DNA from: Hydrogenophaga sp.
GTDB lineage: Bacteria; Pseudomonadota; Gammaproteobacteria; Burkholderiales; Burkholderiaceae_C
Direction of reading: 5' to 3'
DNA length: 58,025 nt
Assembly (NCBI GenBank): GCA_021154985.1
Contig: JAJNQE010000052.1
Span: forward strand, 1 to 58,025
The stretch's first letter is position 1; each line of letters begins with the position of its first letter. The notes beneath the pieces are model-generated. The model was not told the DNA's origin. It saw nothing but the letters and a program-made list of their open reading frames with translations, and did no database searches. The position numbers and the translations under genes are program-made. Positions 6,722 to 16,041 of this stretch are shown one piece after another.

Positions 6722-7573
6722 CTATTGCCGCGCCGTGCGCACGTTGGCCGGCGGCGACTGGGGGTGGCTGGTGCGCCAAGGGTTGATGTCCAGGCCGCCA
6801 CGGCGCGTGTAGCGCGCGTACACCGCCAGCTTGGTCGGCTTGCAGCGCGACATGATGTCCATGTACATGCGCTCCACGCATTGCTCGTGGAATTCGTTGT
6901 GGTTGCGAAAGCTCACGATGTATTGCAGCAGCCCGGCCTGGTCGATCTGTGGGCCGCTGTAGCTGATCTGCACGCTGCCCCAGTCGGGCTGGCCGGTCAC
7001 GAGGCAGTTGCTCTTGAGCAGGTGGCTCACCAGGGTTTCGTCGACCGGCTTCTCGTCCAGCGCTGCGGTGAGCAGATCGGGCGCAGGCTGGTAGCGCGTG
7101 CACTCCACGTCGAGCCGGTCGATGCTCAGACCGTCCAGCTCTTGCACTTTCTCGCGTTCGAATTGCTCGGGCAGGACGAGCCTCACGCCCGCGCTGGATT
7201 GCAGCGGCCCACCGTGCCAGATGGCAGCGCTCACGTCGGCGCGGATGCGGTCACGCACCGCGTCGGCGCTGGCAAACGCGGTGTTGTTGAAGCTGTTGAG
7301 GTAGAGCTTGAACGACTTGCTCTCCACGATGTGCGTGCTCTCGCAGGGCACGGTGATGTGGGCCAGCGCCACCTGCGGTTTGCCGCGTGGGTTGAGCCAG
7401 CTGAGTTCGAACGCGGTCCACAGGTCGGCGCCGAGAAACGGCACGCTGCCGCTGATGCCGATCTCGCGGCGTTTGGTCTCGCGCGGCAGGGGAAAGAGCA
7501 GGCCGGCGTCGTACTGGTCCACGTAGGCCGAGGTCTGGCCGAGTTGCGATTGTTCAGGGGTGTTCTGGCTCAT
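6722..7573 (-). CDS. queF: NADPH-dependent 7-cyano-7-deazaguanine reductase
   Basis: QueF reduces preQ0 to preQ1 in queuosine tRNA modification. The 283-residue length, the N-terminal SQLGQTSAYVDQYDAGLLFP and C-terminal domain match the long E. coli-type enzyme. The nucleophile Cys190 (KSNCLVTGQPDWGS) and Asp197 are in the same positions as in E. coli, and the NADPH-binding E-S-K-S-F-K motif appears at ESKSFKLYLNSFNNT. The start overlaps the end of the alpha/beta hydrolase gene (ATGA), so it is the last gene of a four-gene operon. Other queuosine genes are not in the window. Confidence 0.96.
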   Translation of the reverse strand: MSQNTPEQSQLGQTSAYVDQYDAGLLFPLPRETKRREIGISGSVPFLGADLWTAFELSWLNPRGKPQVALAHITVPCESTHIVESKSFKLYLNSFNNTAFASADAVRDRIRADVSAAIWHGGPLQSSAGVRLVLPEQFEREKVQELDGLSIDRLDVECTRYQPAPDLLTAALDEKPVDETLVSHLLKSNCLVTGQPDWGSVQISYSGPQIDQAGLLQYIVSFRNHNEFHEQCVERMYMDIMSRCKPTKLAVYARYTRRGGLDINPWRTSHPQSPPANVRTARQ

Positions 7574-8490
7574 GTCTGGGTGGTCGTTGAGGCGCTGGCT
7601 GCGAGGGTTTGCGCGGCCTGGATGTGGGGAACGATGTGATCGGCCAGCAGCGCGGCCACGCCGGGCGGCCAGTCGTGGCCCATGCCTTCAATGGCCTCGA
7701 ACCTCGAGCCCGCGATGCGAGCGGCGGTGTCCTGCCCGCAGGCCAGGGGCACCAGCGGGTCGGCCGTGCCGTGCACCACCAGCGTGGGACAGGCGATGCG
7801 CTGCAGCAGGGTGTGGCGCCCGGTGTCGGACGCCACCGCGAGCAGTTGCCGCGCGACGCCGGCGGGTCGGTGGCTGCGCACCGCGTCGGCGAGCACGCGT
7901 TGCTCGAAGGCGGGCATGTCTTGCGGAAACGCGGGGCTGCCGATGAGGCGGAACATGTTCAGCGCGTGGGCGGCCACGTGTTCGGGGCGCTGGCTGCGCG
8001 GGCGCTTGAGCAGGGCGCGGGTCACGTGCGGGCGCGGGCCGGGCAGGCCGGGCGCGCCGCTGGAACTCATCACGCTGGTGAGACTGAGCACACGCCCGGG
8101 CGCGGTGGCGGCCAGGCGCTGCGAGATCATGCCGCCCATGGACACGCCCACCAGGTGCGCACGCTGCACGCCCAGCGCATCGAGCAGGCCGACGGCGTCC
8201 ATCGCCATGTCTTGCAGGCCGTAGGGCGAGCGGATCGGAAAGCCCAGGCGCGAGCGGACGAGCTGCCAGCCGATATTGGGCACGCCCAGGTGGTCCAGCT
8301 GGGTGGACAGTCCGATGTCGCGGTTGTCGAACCGGATCACGCGGTAGCCCGCCTGCACGATGGCCTGCACCAGCGAAGTGGGCCAGGCGGTGAGCTGCAT
8401 GCCCAGGCCCATGGTGAGCAGCACGGCGGGGGCCTGGTGGTCGCCGTCGCTCTCGAACTCGATGCGCAGGCCGTTGTGGGTGATGTTCAT
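7570..8490 (-). CDS. Alpha/beta hydrolase
   Basis: The 306-residue protein has the alpha/beta-hydrolase layout: an oxyanion-side L-L-T-M-G-L-G-M-Q motif (residues 25-33), VIRFDNRDIGLS, the nucleophile elbow GVSMGG, an acid in VHGTADPLVP, and the catalytic His in EGMGHDWPPG. The DNRDxGxS wording is common in esterases annotated with the aclacinomycin methylesterase group. The substrate is unknown. It lies between a 2-oxoglutarate oxygenase gene (10 bases upstream) and queF (4-base overlap). Confidence 0.88.
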   Translation of the reverse strand: MNITHNGLRIEFESDGDHQAPAVLLTMGLGMQLTAWPTSLVQAIVQAGYRVIRFDNRDIGLSTQLDHLGVPNIGWQLVRSRLGFPIRSPYGLQDMAMDAVGLLDALGVQRAHLVGVSMGGMISQRLAATAPGRVLSLTSVMSSSGAPGLPGPRPHVTRALLKRPRSQRPEHVAAHALNMFRLIGSPAFPQDMPAFEQRVLADAVRSHRPAGVARQLLAVASDTGRHTLLQRIACPTLVVHGTADPLVPLACGQDTAARIAGSRFEAIEGMGHDWPPGVAALLADHIVPHIQAAQTLAASASTTTQT

Positions 8491-8500
8491 GCCGGTAGCG

Positions 8501-9358
8501 TCAGACGAACTCGCGTTCGCGCAACCATTTGGTGGCGACCCACTTGTCGCCCTCGATCACCGGCGCGCCGCCATGCAGCGTGCGGGTGGATGGGTGGGGG
8601 CGGTCGTAATTGAAGAACACGGCGTTGCCGCGCACGGGCGCCACCTCCAGCCCGGCATCGGGGAAGGTGGTGCCGCCGCCGCGCGCGGGCTCGCTCAGGT
8701 ACATCACCAGCGTGGCCAGGCGTTGCCCGCCGCGCTTGAGGATGGTGGGCGTACCGGGTTCGTCGGGATCGAAGTAGTCGTAGTGCGGCTTGTACTCGGC
8801 CCCCGGCTGGTAGTGCAGCACCTGCAGGCCTTCTCCGTTTTCCACCGGCCAGTCGAGCAGACGGGCGATGCGCGCCTCGACGCGCGTGACCTCGGGCGTC
8901 TGCCCACGCGCAAAAAAGGTGCCGCTGCTGGTGCGGTCGGGGTTGAGTTCCTCACCGCCGGTCTTGGTGGCCACGGTGAGCGAGCGCGCGAGCTGCGGGC
9001 GCGCCGATTCGATCAGGGCGTCGCACTCGTCGGCGCTCAGCAGGTTGCCCAGCACCACCACACGCGGCTGGTTGAGCGAGGCGATCACATCGACCATGCG
9101 GTCGCCCGCATCGATCTGGCGGGGCGACCGACTCAGATCCAGATCGGGCAGCCGCCTTGCACCTTCGTGGCGCACGCCCGGTGCGGGCTGTGTTGCCACC
9201 AGCACGGGCTCCTTCCAGGTGGCCTGCAGCGCCTTGCGCGCCACCGATTCATGCCAGCCCGAGGCCATCATGGACGCCATCACCGCCTCGCGCGAGAACC
9301 CGGCCGCGGCCTGCTCCACGATCCACTGGCGCAATTCGATGGTGACGGTTTGGTTCAT
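8501..9358 (-). CDS. 2-oxoglutarate/Fe(II) oxygenase, prolyl 4-hydroxylase type
   Basis: The 285-residue protein has a small N-terminal helical part (residues 1-50) and a C-terminal P4Hc double-stranded beta-helix. Iron ligands His192 and Asp194 (PHYDYFDPDEPG) and His262 (TRTLHGGAPV), plus the 2-oxoglutarate-binding Lys272 (DKWVATKW), are all present. NPDRTSSGTFFARGQTPEV matches bacterial prolyl-4-hydroxylase-like proteins. A protein target is likely but unidentified; elongation factor Tu is a known target of one bacterial homologue. ATG 9358 is chosen because upstream in-frame sequence overlaps yaaA. Only 10 bases separate it from the stop of yaaA. Confidence 0.88.
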   Translation of the reverse strand: MNQTVTIELRQWIVEQAAAGFSREAVMASMMASGWHESVARKALQATWKEPVLVATQPAPGVRHEGARRLPDLDLSRSPRQIDAGDRMVDVIASLNQPRVVVLGNLLSADECDALIESARPQLARSLTVATKTGGEELNPDRTSSGTFFARGQTPEVTRVEARIARLLDWPVENGEGLQVLHYQPGAEYKPHYDYFDPDEPGTPTILKRGGQRLATLVMYLSEPARGGGTTFPDAGLEVAPVRGNAVFFNYDRPHPSTRTLHGGAPVIEGDKWVATKWLREREFV

Positions 9359-9368
9359 GGCGATGCTC

Positions 9369-10145
9369 TCAGAGCTTGGCCTCGCGGCGGAACACCAGAC
9401 GGTCGGGCCCGGAGGCGGCGTTGATGAAGCGGTATCCCTCCAGATCAAAGTGTTTGAGCTGCTCGGGCGTGCTGGCGCGGTGCTGCACCGCATAACGCAC
9501 CATGAGACCACGCGCGCGCTTGGCCATGAAGCTGATGACCTTGTAGCCGTCGGCCTTGCGCTCTTCAAACACGCAGGTGACCACGCGCGGCAGCAGCACC
9601 TTGCGGTCCACCACCTTGAAATACTCTTCGCTGGCGAGGTTGACCACCACGGGGCTCACGTCGGCGCGGGCGCGCTCGTTCAGGTGGTCGGCGATCTGGC
9701 GACCCCAGAACGCGTAAAGATTCTTGCCGCGCTCGGTGGCCAGGCGCGTTCCCATCTCCAGGCGATAGGGCTGCATGAGATCGAGGGGGCGCAGCACGCC
9801 GTAGAGACCGCTCAGGATGCACAAGTGCTGCTGCAACCAGTCCAGGTCGGGCTCGGCGAGCGACTTCGCGTCCAGCCCGCCGTACACGTCACCGTCGAAC
9901 GCCAGCACGGCCTGCTTGGCATTCTTCGGCGTGAACTTCGGGCGCCAGGCTTGGTAGCGCGCCACATTCAGGCCCGCGAGCGTGTCAGACAGGCTCATGA
10001 GGTCGGCGATCTGCTGCGGCGACTGTTCGCGCAGCACTCCGATGAGCTCGGCCGCCTGCTTCACATACAGGGGCTGGGTGTGGGTGGCGAGGTGCGGCGG
10101 CGTCTCGTAATCGAGCGCCTTGGCGGGGGAGATCAGAAACAACAT
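9369..10145 (-). CDS. yaaA: Peroxide stress protein YaaA (DUF328)
   Basis: The 258-residue protein shows the YaaA signature throughout: MLFLISPAKALDYETPP at the start, then LMSLSDTLAGLNVARYQAW, AFDGDVYGGLDA, HLCILSGLYGVLRPLDLMQP and VISFMAKRARGLM. YaaA lowers free intracellular iron and limits oxidative damage after peroxide exposure in E. coli, and can bind DNA. It is first in the operon with the 2-oxoglutarate oxygenase, hydrolase and queF. The link with an Fe(II)-dependent oxygenase may reflect iron handling, but this is only an inference. Confidence 0.94.
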   Translation of the reverse strand: MLFLISPAKALDYETPPHLATHTQPLYVKQAAELIGVLREQSPQQIADLMSLSDTLAGLNVARYQAWRPKFTPKNAKQAVLAFDGDVYGGLDAKSLAEPDLDWLQQHLCILSGLYGVLRPLDLMQPYRLEMGTRLATERGKNLYAFWGRQIADHLNERARADVSPVVVNLASEEYFKVVDRKVLLPRVVTCVFEERKADGYKVISFMAKRARGLMVRYAVQHRASTPEQLKHFDLEGYRFINAASGPDRLVFRREAKL

Positions 10146-10326
10146 GTTGCAGGGGCGCCGGACGGGTTCGCAATGGGGTCTGCCAGTGGAAGGAACACGG
10201 GCAGAAGCAAGCGTGAATTATCGCCACAGCGCTGCCGCCAATGACCCCACAAACACCCGGCCGCCAGCCCTTGGGAAAAGTTGAAAGCCCGTCAGATTTT
10301 GAAGATTTCCAATTACGATAAGAGAA

Positions 10327-10337
10327 ATGCATTGCAT
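10327..10337. promoter_or_regulatory. Small palindrome in the yaaA / VOC divergent promoter region
   Basis: ATGCA-T-TGCAT is an 11-base interrupted palindrome in an AT-rich patch (TTCCAATTACGATAAGAG lies just before it), 36 bases before the VOC gene start. It could be an operator for the VOC/monooxygenase operon. A strong ribosome site (GAGGAGAC) follows at 10361-10368. The rest of the 227-base gap holds no gene. Confidence 0.3.
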
Positions 10338-10372
10338 AATGTTGAATCTCAAACGACCTTGAGGAGACAGCC

Positions 10373-10984
10373 ATGAACACCACCACCCTGCCCGCCCCGG
10401 CTCCCATCCAGCAGTTGCACCACTACGCGTACCGCGCGAAAGACGCCGAAGAAACACGGCGCTTCTACGAAGACATCCTGGGCCTTCCGCTCTATCACAT
10501 CATCCAGAGCGACTTTGTGCCCAGCACGGGTGAGTACTGCCCTTACACCCACTTTTTCTTCCGCCTGCAAGACGGCTCGTTCATCGCCTTCTTCGACCTG
10601 GGCGACGACGAGGCGGCGCTGCCCAGCCCGAACACACCGAAGTGGGTGAACCACATCAGCTTCCGGGTGAACACCGAGCAGGAACTGGAAAACACCAAAG
10701 TGCGGCTGGAGGCCAACGGCATCGAGGTGCTGGGCGTGACGGACCACCACATCTTCAAAAGCATCTACTTTTTCGATCCCAATGGCATCCGCCTGGAGCT
10801 CACGGCCCAGCTGGCCGACGAGTTCGAAATGCTGCAAGAAAGCAAGACAGCGCACGCGCGCCTGGCCGAGTGGAACGCGCGCAAGGAACAGTGGCGTCGT
10901 GAGCGGGCCGAGGGCAAAACAGCGGCACCGCTGAAGCCGCAGCAGAACGACCGGCCTGAGGTTGGCGGGCTTGTGAAGGGCTGA
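10373..10984 (+). CDS. VOC-family (glyoxalase/extradiol-type) protein
   Basis: The 203-residue protein is one vicinal-oxygen-chelate unit pair: LHHYAYRAKDAEETRRFYED begins the first beta-alpha-beta-beta-beta module, VNHISFRVNTEQELENTK the second, and SIYFFDPNGIRLEL carries the last ligand. Likely metal ligands are the His in LHHYAY, His in VNHISF and Glu in RLEL. A basic, polar C-terminal tail of about 45 residues is extra. The activity could be dioxygenase, isomerase or glyoxalase-like. It lies 81 bases before a FAD aromatic hydroxylase gene and DUF2783, suggesting joint action on an aromatic compound. Confidence 0.82.
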   Translation: MNTTTLPAPAPIQQLHHYAYRAKDAEETRRFYEDILGLPLYHIIQSDFVPSTGEYCPYTHFFFRLQDGSFIAFFDLGDDEAALPSPNTPKWVNHISFRVNTEQELENTKVRLEANGIEVLGVTDHHIFKSIYFFDPNGIRLELTAQLADEFEMLQESKTAHARLAEWNARKEQWRRERAEGKTAAPLKPQQNDRPEVGGLVKG

Positions 10985-11065
10985 GGTTTTGGGCGTTGGC
11001 GTCGCTCCGATCCCCGCGAGGCCTCCGAACGAAACATCACGCAAGACAAACCACAGGAGCGATGC

Positions 11066-12796
11066 ATGGCCACGACGACGTACCGCGAAGCGGCACTCAC
11101 CAACAACTACGAGTTCACCGGCGGTGGCGGCTACCAGCTGCCCGAGTACCCGTTCGTTGAACCTCCAGAACTGCACAGCTCCACCCCCGTGCGCCACCCG
11201 GTGGTCATCGTCGGCGGCGGCATCACCGGCCTCACCCTGGCCTGCTCGCTGGCTCGCCTGGGGGTTCGCGCGGTGCTGCTGGACGAAGACAACACCGTGG
11301 GGGTGAAAGGCGCGTCCTCGCGCGGCATCTGCTACACGCAGAAGTCGCTGGAAATCTTCGAACGGCTGGGCATCTTTGAGCGCATTGCAGCCAAGGGCGT
11401 GCAGTGGAGCGTGGGCCGCACCTTCGCGGGCGACGACGAGGTCTACAGCTTCGACCTGCGTCAGCAAGGCAACTTTCATCTCTCCAGCCAACCGCCCTTC
11501 ATCAACATCCAGCAGTTCTACATCGAAGGCTTTTTGGTCGAGCGCACACAGGAACTTGGTGTGGTCGACCTGCGCTGGCAGAACCGCCTCACCGGCTTCG
11601 AACAAAACGCCGACTGCGCGACGCTCACCATCGAGACACCCGCTGGCACCTACCAGCTCGAAGCCGAGCACGTGATCGACGCCACCGGCTCCCACAGCCC
11701 GCTGCGCAAGTGGCTCAACGTGCCTTTCGACAGCAAACGTGGCGACGACCGCTGGTGCATTGCCGACGTGCGTTTCACCACGCACCCGCCGCAGGAACGC
11801 CACACCTGGATCGAAGCGCCGTTCAACGAAAACCGCGCGGTCTGGCAGCACCTCATGGCCGACGATGTCTGGCGCATCGACTACCAGATGGCACCCAACG
11901 CCGACCCGGAATACGTGAGCCGCGAAGACGTGGTGCGCGAACGCCTGGCGCGCCAGTTCGGGGCCGAGGTGGAGGTCGAGATTGTCTGGGTCGGCCCCTA
12001 CGCCTACCGCAGCGAGTGCGTTCACGCCATGCGCCATGGCCGGGTGTTCCTCATGGGCGACTCGGCCAAAGTGGTCAGCCCGTTCGGCGCGCGCGGTGGC
12101 AACACCGGCGTGGCGGACGCCGACAACCTGGCCTGGAAGCTCGCCGCCGTCTTGAGCGGCAAAGCCGACAGCGCCTTGCTGGACAGCTACAACGACGAAC
12201 GCCTGGACGCCGCGCAGCAAAACGTGTGTGTGACGAACCGCACCGCGCGGTTCCTGCGCCCGGCCGACGGCACCGAGCGCGTGTTCCGCCAGGCGGCCAT
12301 CGGGCTGGCCAAACGACACCCGTTTGCGCGCTCGCTCATCAACACCGGGCGCATGGCCGTGGCCAACGCCTACGCCCGCTCGCGCGCCTGCACCTATGCG
12401 CCAGCCAGCGCCGCCGGCCAATCGGTGCAGAACGTGGGGTTCAAATGGGCCAACGGCAAGCGGGGCGACGTGAACGACTTGCTCGACTGGGCCCACGGCG
12501 ACCTGCTGTTGCTGGTGTTTGGCGATCTGCCGGCTGCGGCGTCGCAGCGCCTGCGCCGCCTGTGCCAGGACGCACCGGTGCGCAGCGTGCAGGTCCTGGG
12601 CGCACGCGGCGCCGCGCAAGCGCTGGAGCACGTACGCGACCCGCAGGGCCACCTGCAAGGCGCTTGCCAGGTGTCTGGCCAGGCTTGGGCGCTGGTGCGC
12701 CCCGACGGCTACCTGGCGGCCACCGGGGCAACCATCAACACCCAGCTGGTGCAGGCCATCGAACGCTCGCTGGGCCTTCTCGGAGATCGTGCATGA
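11066..12796 (+). CDS. FAD-dependent aromatic monooxygenase (MhpA/PheA-like)
   Basis: The 576-residue flavoprotein has the dinucleotide motif VVIVGGGITGLTLA (G50-G55), a substrate-side R-G-I-C-Y-T-Q-K-S-L-E-I motif, and the second FAD motif FLMGDSAKVVSPFGARGGNTG (about residues 329-349) followed by DADNLAWKL. The C-terminal thioredoxin-like domain ends in ALVRPDGYLAATG, the usual close of class A phenol and 3-(3-hydroxyphenyl)propionate hydroxylases. It would use NAD(P)H and O2 to hydroxylate an aromatic acid or phenol, not identifiable from sequence. Its stop overlaps the start of the DUF2783 gene, so the two are translationally coupled. Confidence 0.88.
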   Translation: MATTTYREAALTNNYEFTGGGGYQLPEYPFVEPPELHSSTPVRHPVVIVGGGITGLTLACSLARLGVRAVLLDEDNTVGVKGASSRGICYTQKSLEIFERLGIFERIAAKGVQWSVGRTFAGDDEVYSFDLRQQGNFHLSSQPPFINIQQFYIEGFLVERTQELGVVDLRWQNRLTGFEQNADCATLTIETPAGTYQLEAEHVIDATGSHSPLRKWLNVPFDSKRGDDRWCIADVRFTTHPPQERHTWIEAPFNENRAVWQHLMADDVWRIDYQMAPNADPEYVSREDVVRERLARQFGAEVEVEIVWVGPYAYRSECVHAMRHGRVFLMGDSAKVVSPFGARGGNTGVADADNLAWKLAAVLSGKADSALLDSYNDERLDAAQQNVCVTNRTARFLRPADGTERVFRQAAIGLAKRHPFARSLINTGRMAVANAYARSRACTYAPASAAGQSVQNVGFKWANGKRGDVNDLLDWAHGDLLLLVFGDLPAAASQRLRRLCQDAPVRSVQVLGARGAAQALEHVRDPQGHLQGACQVSGQAWALVRPDGYLAATGATINTQLVQAIERSLGLLGDRA

Positions 12797-12990
12797 ACAC
12801 CACCCCCCACCTTCAGGACGCCGATGCGTTCTATGAGCATCTGCTGGATGCGCACGCAGGCCTCAGCCGGGAAGACTCGGAACTGCTCAACGCGCGGCTG
12901 ATCCTGCTGCTGGCCAACCAGATCGGCGACACCGGTGTGCTCAAGGCCTGCATTGACGCTGCGAGAGAACGCCCCACCACCCCGGTCTGA
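12793..12990 (+). CDS. DUF2783 small protein
   Basis: The 65-residue, mostly helical protein overlaps the monooxygenase stop by four bases (ATGA). The wording DAFYEHLLDAHAGLSREDSE followed by LLNARLILLLANQIGD fits DUF2783, a family of short proteins regularly encoded beside flavin monooxygenases. It contains no cofactor motif. A subunit or chaperone role for the hydroxylase is plausible from the coupling, but no function is established. Confidence 0.75.
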   Translation: MNTTPHLQDADAFYEHLLDAHAGLSREDSELLNARLILLLANQIGDTGVLKACIDAARERPTTPV

Positions 12991-13033
12991 GGAGCCTGTC
13001 GAATAAAATTGGCTCGTCTCCCCTTTTCCCCTG

Positions 13034-13055
13034 ACGGCATCCTGCGGGATGCCGT
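13034..13055 (+). terminator. Stem-loop between DUF2783 and valS
   Basis: ACGGCATCC and GGATGCCGT pair perfectly (9 bp) around a TGCG loop, followed by TTCCATT. It lies 43 bases after the DUF2783 stop and only 18 bases before the valS ATG, so it either ends the monooxygenase operon, with the valS promoter overlapping it (CGAATAAAAT lies at 13000-13009), or forms a structured valS leader. Confidence 0.45.
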
Positions 13056-13073
13056 TTCCATTCTGGCGCGCCC

Positions 13074-15977
13074 ATGACCGACTCCCTGAACCAACCCGGC
13101 CTGTTGTCCCTGGCCAAATCGTTCGAACCCGCTCCGATTGAAGCCCGCTGGGGTCCCGAGTGGGAGCAGCGCGGCTACGGTGTGGCGGGCTTTCGAGGCA
13201 CGGGCGCACCCCAGGCCGATGCGCCCTCGTTTGCGATCCAGCTGCCACCCCCCAATGTGACTGGCACGCTGCACATGGGCCATGCGTTCAACCAGACCAT
13301 CATGGACTCGCTCACCCGCTACCACCGCATGGTGGGCGCCAACACGGTCTGGGTGCCCGGCACCGACCACGCCGGTATCGCCACGCAGATCGTGGTGGAG
13401 CGCCAGTTGCAGGCCCAAGGCATCAGCCGCCACGACATGGGCCCCACGCCCGCCGAAGCGCGCAAGAACTTCGTAGCCAAGGTGTGGGAGTGGAAGGAAG
13501 AGAGTGGCAACACCATCACCACGCAGATGCGCCGCATGGGCGACAGCGTGGACTGGAGCCGCGAGTACTTCACCATGGACCCGAAGCTCTCGACCGTGGT
13601 CACCGAGACCTTCGTGCAGCTTTACGAACAAGGCCTGATCTACCGCGGCAAGCGCCTGGTGAACTGGGACCCGGTGCTGATGTCCGCCGTGTCCGACCTC
13701 GAAGTGGAGAGCGAGGAAGAGGAAGGATCGCTGTGGCACATCGCCTACCCACTCGCCGACGGCTCGGGCTCGCTCACCGTGGCCACCACCCGGCCTGAGA
13801 CGCTGCTGGGCGACGTGGCGGTGATGGTGCACCCGGAAGACGAACGCTACACCCACCTCATCGGCAAAACCGTGAAGCTGCCGCTGTGCGACCGCGACAT
13901 CCCGGTGATTGCTGACGATTACGTGGACCGCGCCTTCGGCACTGGCGTGGTGAAAGTGACCCCGGCCCACGACACCAACGACTACGCGGTCGGTCAGCGC
14001 CACAAGCTGCCGATCATCGGTGTGCTCACCCTGCAAGCCGCCATCAACGAAAACGCACCGGCCAAGTACCAGGGCATGGACCGCTTTGTGGCCCGCAAGG
14101 CCGTGGTGGCGGACCTGGAAGCCGCCGGCCTGCTGGTGGAGACCAAGAAGCACAAGCTCATGGTGCCGCGCTGCGCCCGCACCGGCCAAGTGATCGAACC
14201 CATGCTCACCGACCAGTGGTTCGTGGCCATGCAATCCAAGGGCAATGAGAAGAACACCAGTGGCACGTCGATTGCCGACAAGGCCATCGCCGCCGTTCAG
14301 TCGGGCGAGGTCAAGTTCGTGCCCGAGAACTGGGTCAACACCTACAACCAGTGGATGAACAACATCCAGGACTGGTGCATCAGCCGCCAGCTCTGGTGGG
14401 GTCACCAGATTCCCGCCTGGTACGACGAGGCGGGCAACGTGATCGTGGCGCGCAACGAAGCCGAAGCGCAAGCCAAAGCCCCGGGCCAGACGCTCGTGCG
14501 CGACCCCGACGTGCTCGACACCTGGTACTCATCGGCCCTGGTGCCATTCAGCACCATGGGCTGGCCGAACCAGAAGGAAGGCGCGACCGAGGACTACAAC
14601 CTTTACCTCCCCAGCACCGTGCTGGTGACCGGCTACGACATCATTTTCTTCTGGGTCGCCCGGATGATCATGATGACGACCCACTTCACCGGACGCGTGC
14701 CGTTCAAGCACGTCTACATCCACGGTCTGGTGCGCGACGCGCAGGGCCAGAAGATGAGCAAAAGCGAAGGCAACGTGCTCGACCCGGTGGACCTGATCGA
14801 CGGCATCGCGCTCGCGCCGCTGCTGGACAAACGCACCACCGGCCTGCGCAAACCCGAGACCGCGCCCAAGGTGCGCAAGCAGACCGAAAAGGAATTCCCC
14901 GAGGGCATTCCCGCGTATGGCGCCGACGCACTGCGCTTCACCTTCGCCGCACTCGCCTCGCTGGGCCGCAGCATCAACTTCGACAGCAAACGCTGCGAGG
15001 GCTACCGCAACTTCTGCAACAAGCTCTGGAACGCCACGCGCTTCACGCTGATGAACTGCGAAGGCCAGGACTGCGGCCTGGAAGACCACACCAAAGCCGA
15101 GTGCGCAGTGGGCCAACCCTTCCACGGCTACCTCAGCTTCAGCCAGGCCGACCGCTGGATCAGTTCGCTGCTGCAGAAGACCGAGGCCGAAGTGGCCAAA
15201 GGCTTCGCCGAGTACCGGCTCGACAACGTGGCCAACACCCTCTACGACTTCGTCTGGAACGAGTTCTGCGACTGGTACCTGGAAATCGCCAAGGTGCAGA
15301 TCCAGACCGGTGATGCTTCGCAACAGCGCGCCACACGCCGCACCCTGATCCGCACGCTCGAAGCGATCCTGCGCCTGGCGCACCCGGTGATCCCGTTCAT
15401 CACCGAAGAGCTGTGGCAGAAGGTCGCGCCCGTGGCCGGACTGCCCGGTGAGTCGGTCAGCATTGCGCGCTACCCGCAGGCTCAGTTGAACAAGATCGAC
15501 GAAGCGTCGATTGCGCACGTCAACAAACTCAAGGCGCTGGTGGATGCCTGCCGCAACCTGCGCGGTGAAATGAACGTGTCACCCGCCACGCGCCTGCCGC
15601 TCTATGTGCTGGGCGACACCGCCTGGATGCAGGCCATGGGGCCGGTGCTGCAAGGCCTGGCCAAGCTGAACGAAGTGAAGGTCTTCACCGACGAAGCCGC
15701 TTGGGCCGCTGCTGCGCAGGCCGCACCGGTGGCCGTGGTCGGCGAAGCCCGCCTGTGCCTGTTCATGGAAATCGACGTGGCGGCCGAGAAGCTGCGCCTG
15801 GGCAAGGAAGTTGCGCGGCTGGACGGCGAGATCACCAAGGCCACCGCCAAGCTCTCCAACGAAGCCTTTGTGGCCAAGGCACCACCAGCGGTCATCGACC
15901 AGGAAAGAAAACGCGTGGCCGACTTCACAGCGACGCTGGAGAAGATGCGGGAACAACTGCAACGGCTCGGCGCCTGA
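13074..15977 (+). CDS. valS: Valyl-tRNA synthetase
   Basis: This 967-residue class I synthetase has the HIGH motif as PPPNVTGTLHMGHAF (near residues 58-72) and the KMSKS motif in GQKMSKSEGN (near residue 560). The editing domain holds TTRPETLLGDVAV, the tRNA-binding anticodon domain follows (FVWNEFCDWYLEIAK), and the C-terminal coiled coil (LRLGKEVARLDGEITKATAK) is the valyl-specific arm. It charges tRNA-Val in the cytoplasm. Length and all motifs are normal. Confidence 0.98.
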   Translation: MTDSLNQPGLLSLAKSFEPAPIEARWGPEWEQRGYGVAGFRGTGAPQADAPSFAIQLPPPNVTGTLHMGHAFNQTIMDSLTRYHRMVGANTVWVPGTDHAGIATQIVVERQLQAQGISRHDMGPTPAEARKNFVAKVWEWKEESGNTITTQMRRMGDSVDWSREYFTMDPKLSTVVTETFVQLYEQGLIYRGKRLVNWDPVLMSAVSDLEVESEEEEGSLWHIAYPLADGSGSLTVATTRPETLLGDVAVMVHPEDERYTHLIGKTVKLPLCDRDIPVIADDYVDRAFGTGVVKVTPAHDTNDYAVGQRHKLPIIGVLTLQAAINENAPAKYQGMDRFVARKAVVADLEAAGLLVETKKHKLMVPRCARTGQVIEPMLTDQWFVAMQSKGNEKNTSGTSIADKAIAAVQSGEVKFVPENWVNTYNQWMNNIQDWCISRQLWWGHQIPAWYDEAGNVIVARNEAEAQAKAPGQTLVRDPDVLDTWYSSALVPFSTMGWPNQKEGATEDYNLYLPSTVLVTGYDIIFFWVARMIMMTTHFTGRVPFKHVYIHGLVRDAQGQKMSKSEGNVLDPVDLIDGIALAPLLDKRTTGLRKPETAPKVRKQTEKEFPEGIPAYGADALRFTFAALASLGRSINFDSKRCEGYRNFCNKLWNATRFTLMNCEGQDCGLEDHTKAECAVGQPFHGYLSFSQADRWISSLLQKTEAEVAKGFAEYRLDNVANTLYDFVWNEFCDWYLEIAKVQIQTGDASQQRATRRTLIRTLEAILRLAHPVIPFITEELWQKVAPVAGLPGESVSIARYPQAQLNKIDEASIAHVNKLKALVDACRNLRGEMNVSPATRLPLYVLGDTAWMQAMGPVLQGLAKLNEVKVFTDEAAWAAAAQAAPVAVVGEARLCLFMEIDVAAEKLRLGKEVARLDGEITKATAKLSNEAFVAKAPPAVIDQERKRVADFTATLEKMREQLQRLGA

Positions 15978-16041
15978 AACAGAAAGAGGGCGAGAGCAAG
16001 CCCGCCAACCTCCTCTCCGGTGAGAGGTGCCATAACCAAGA

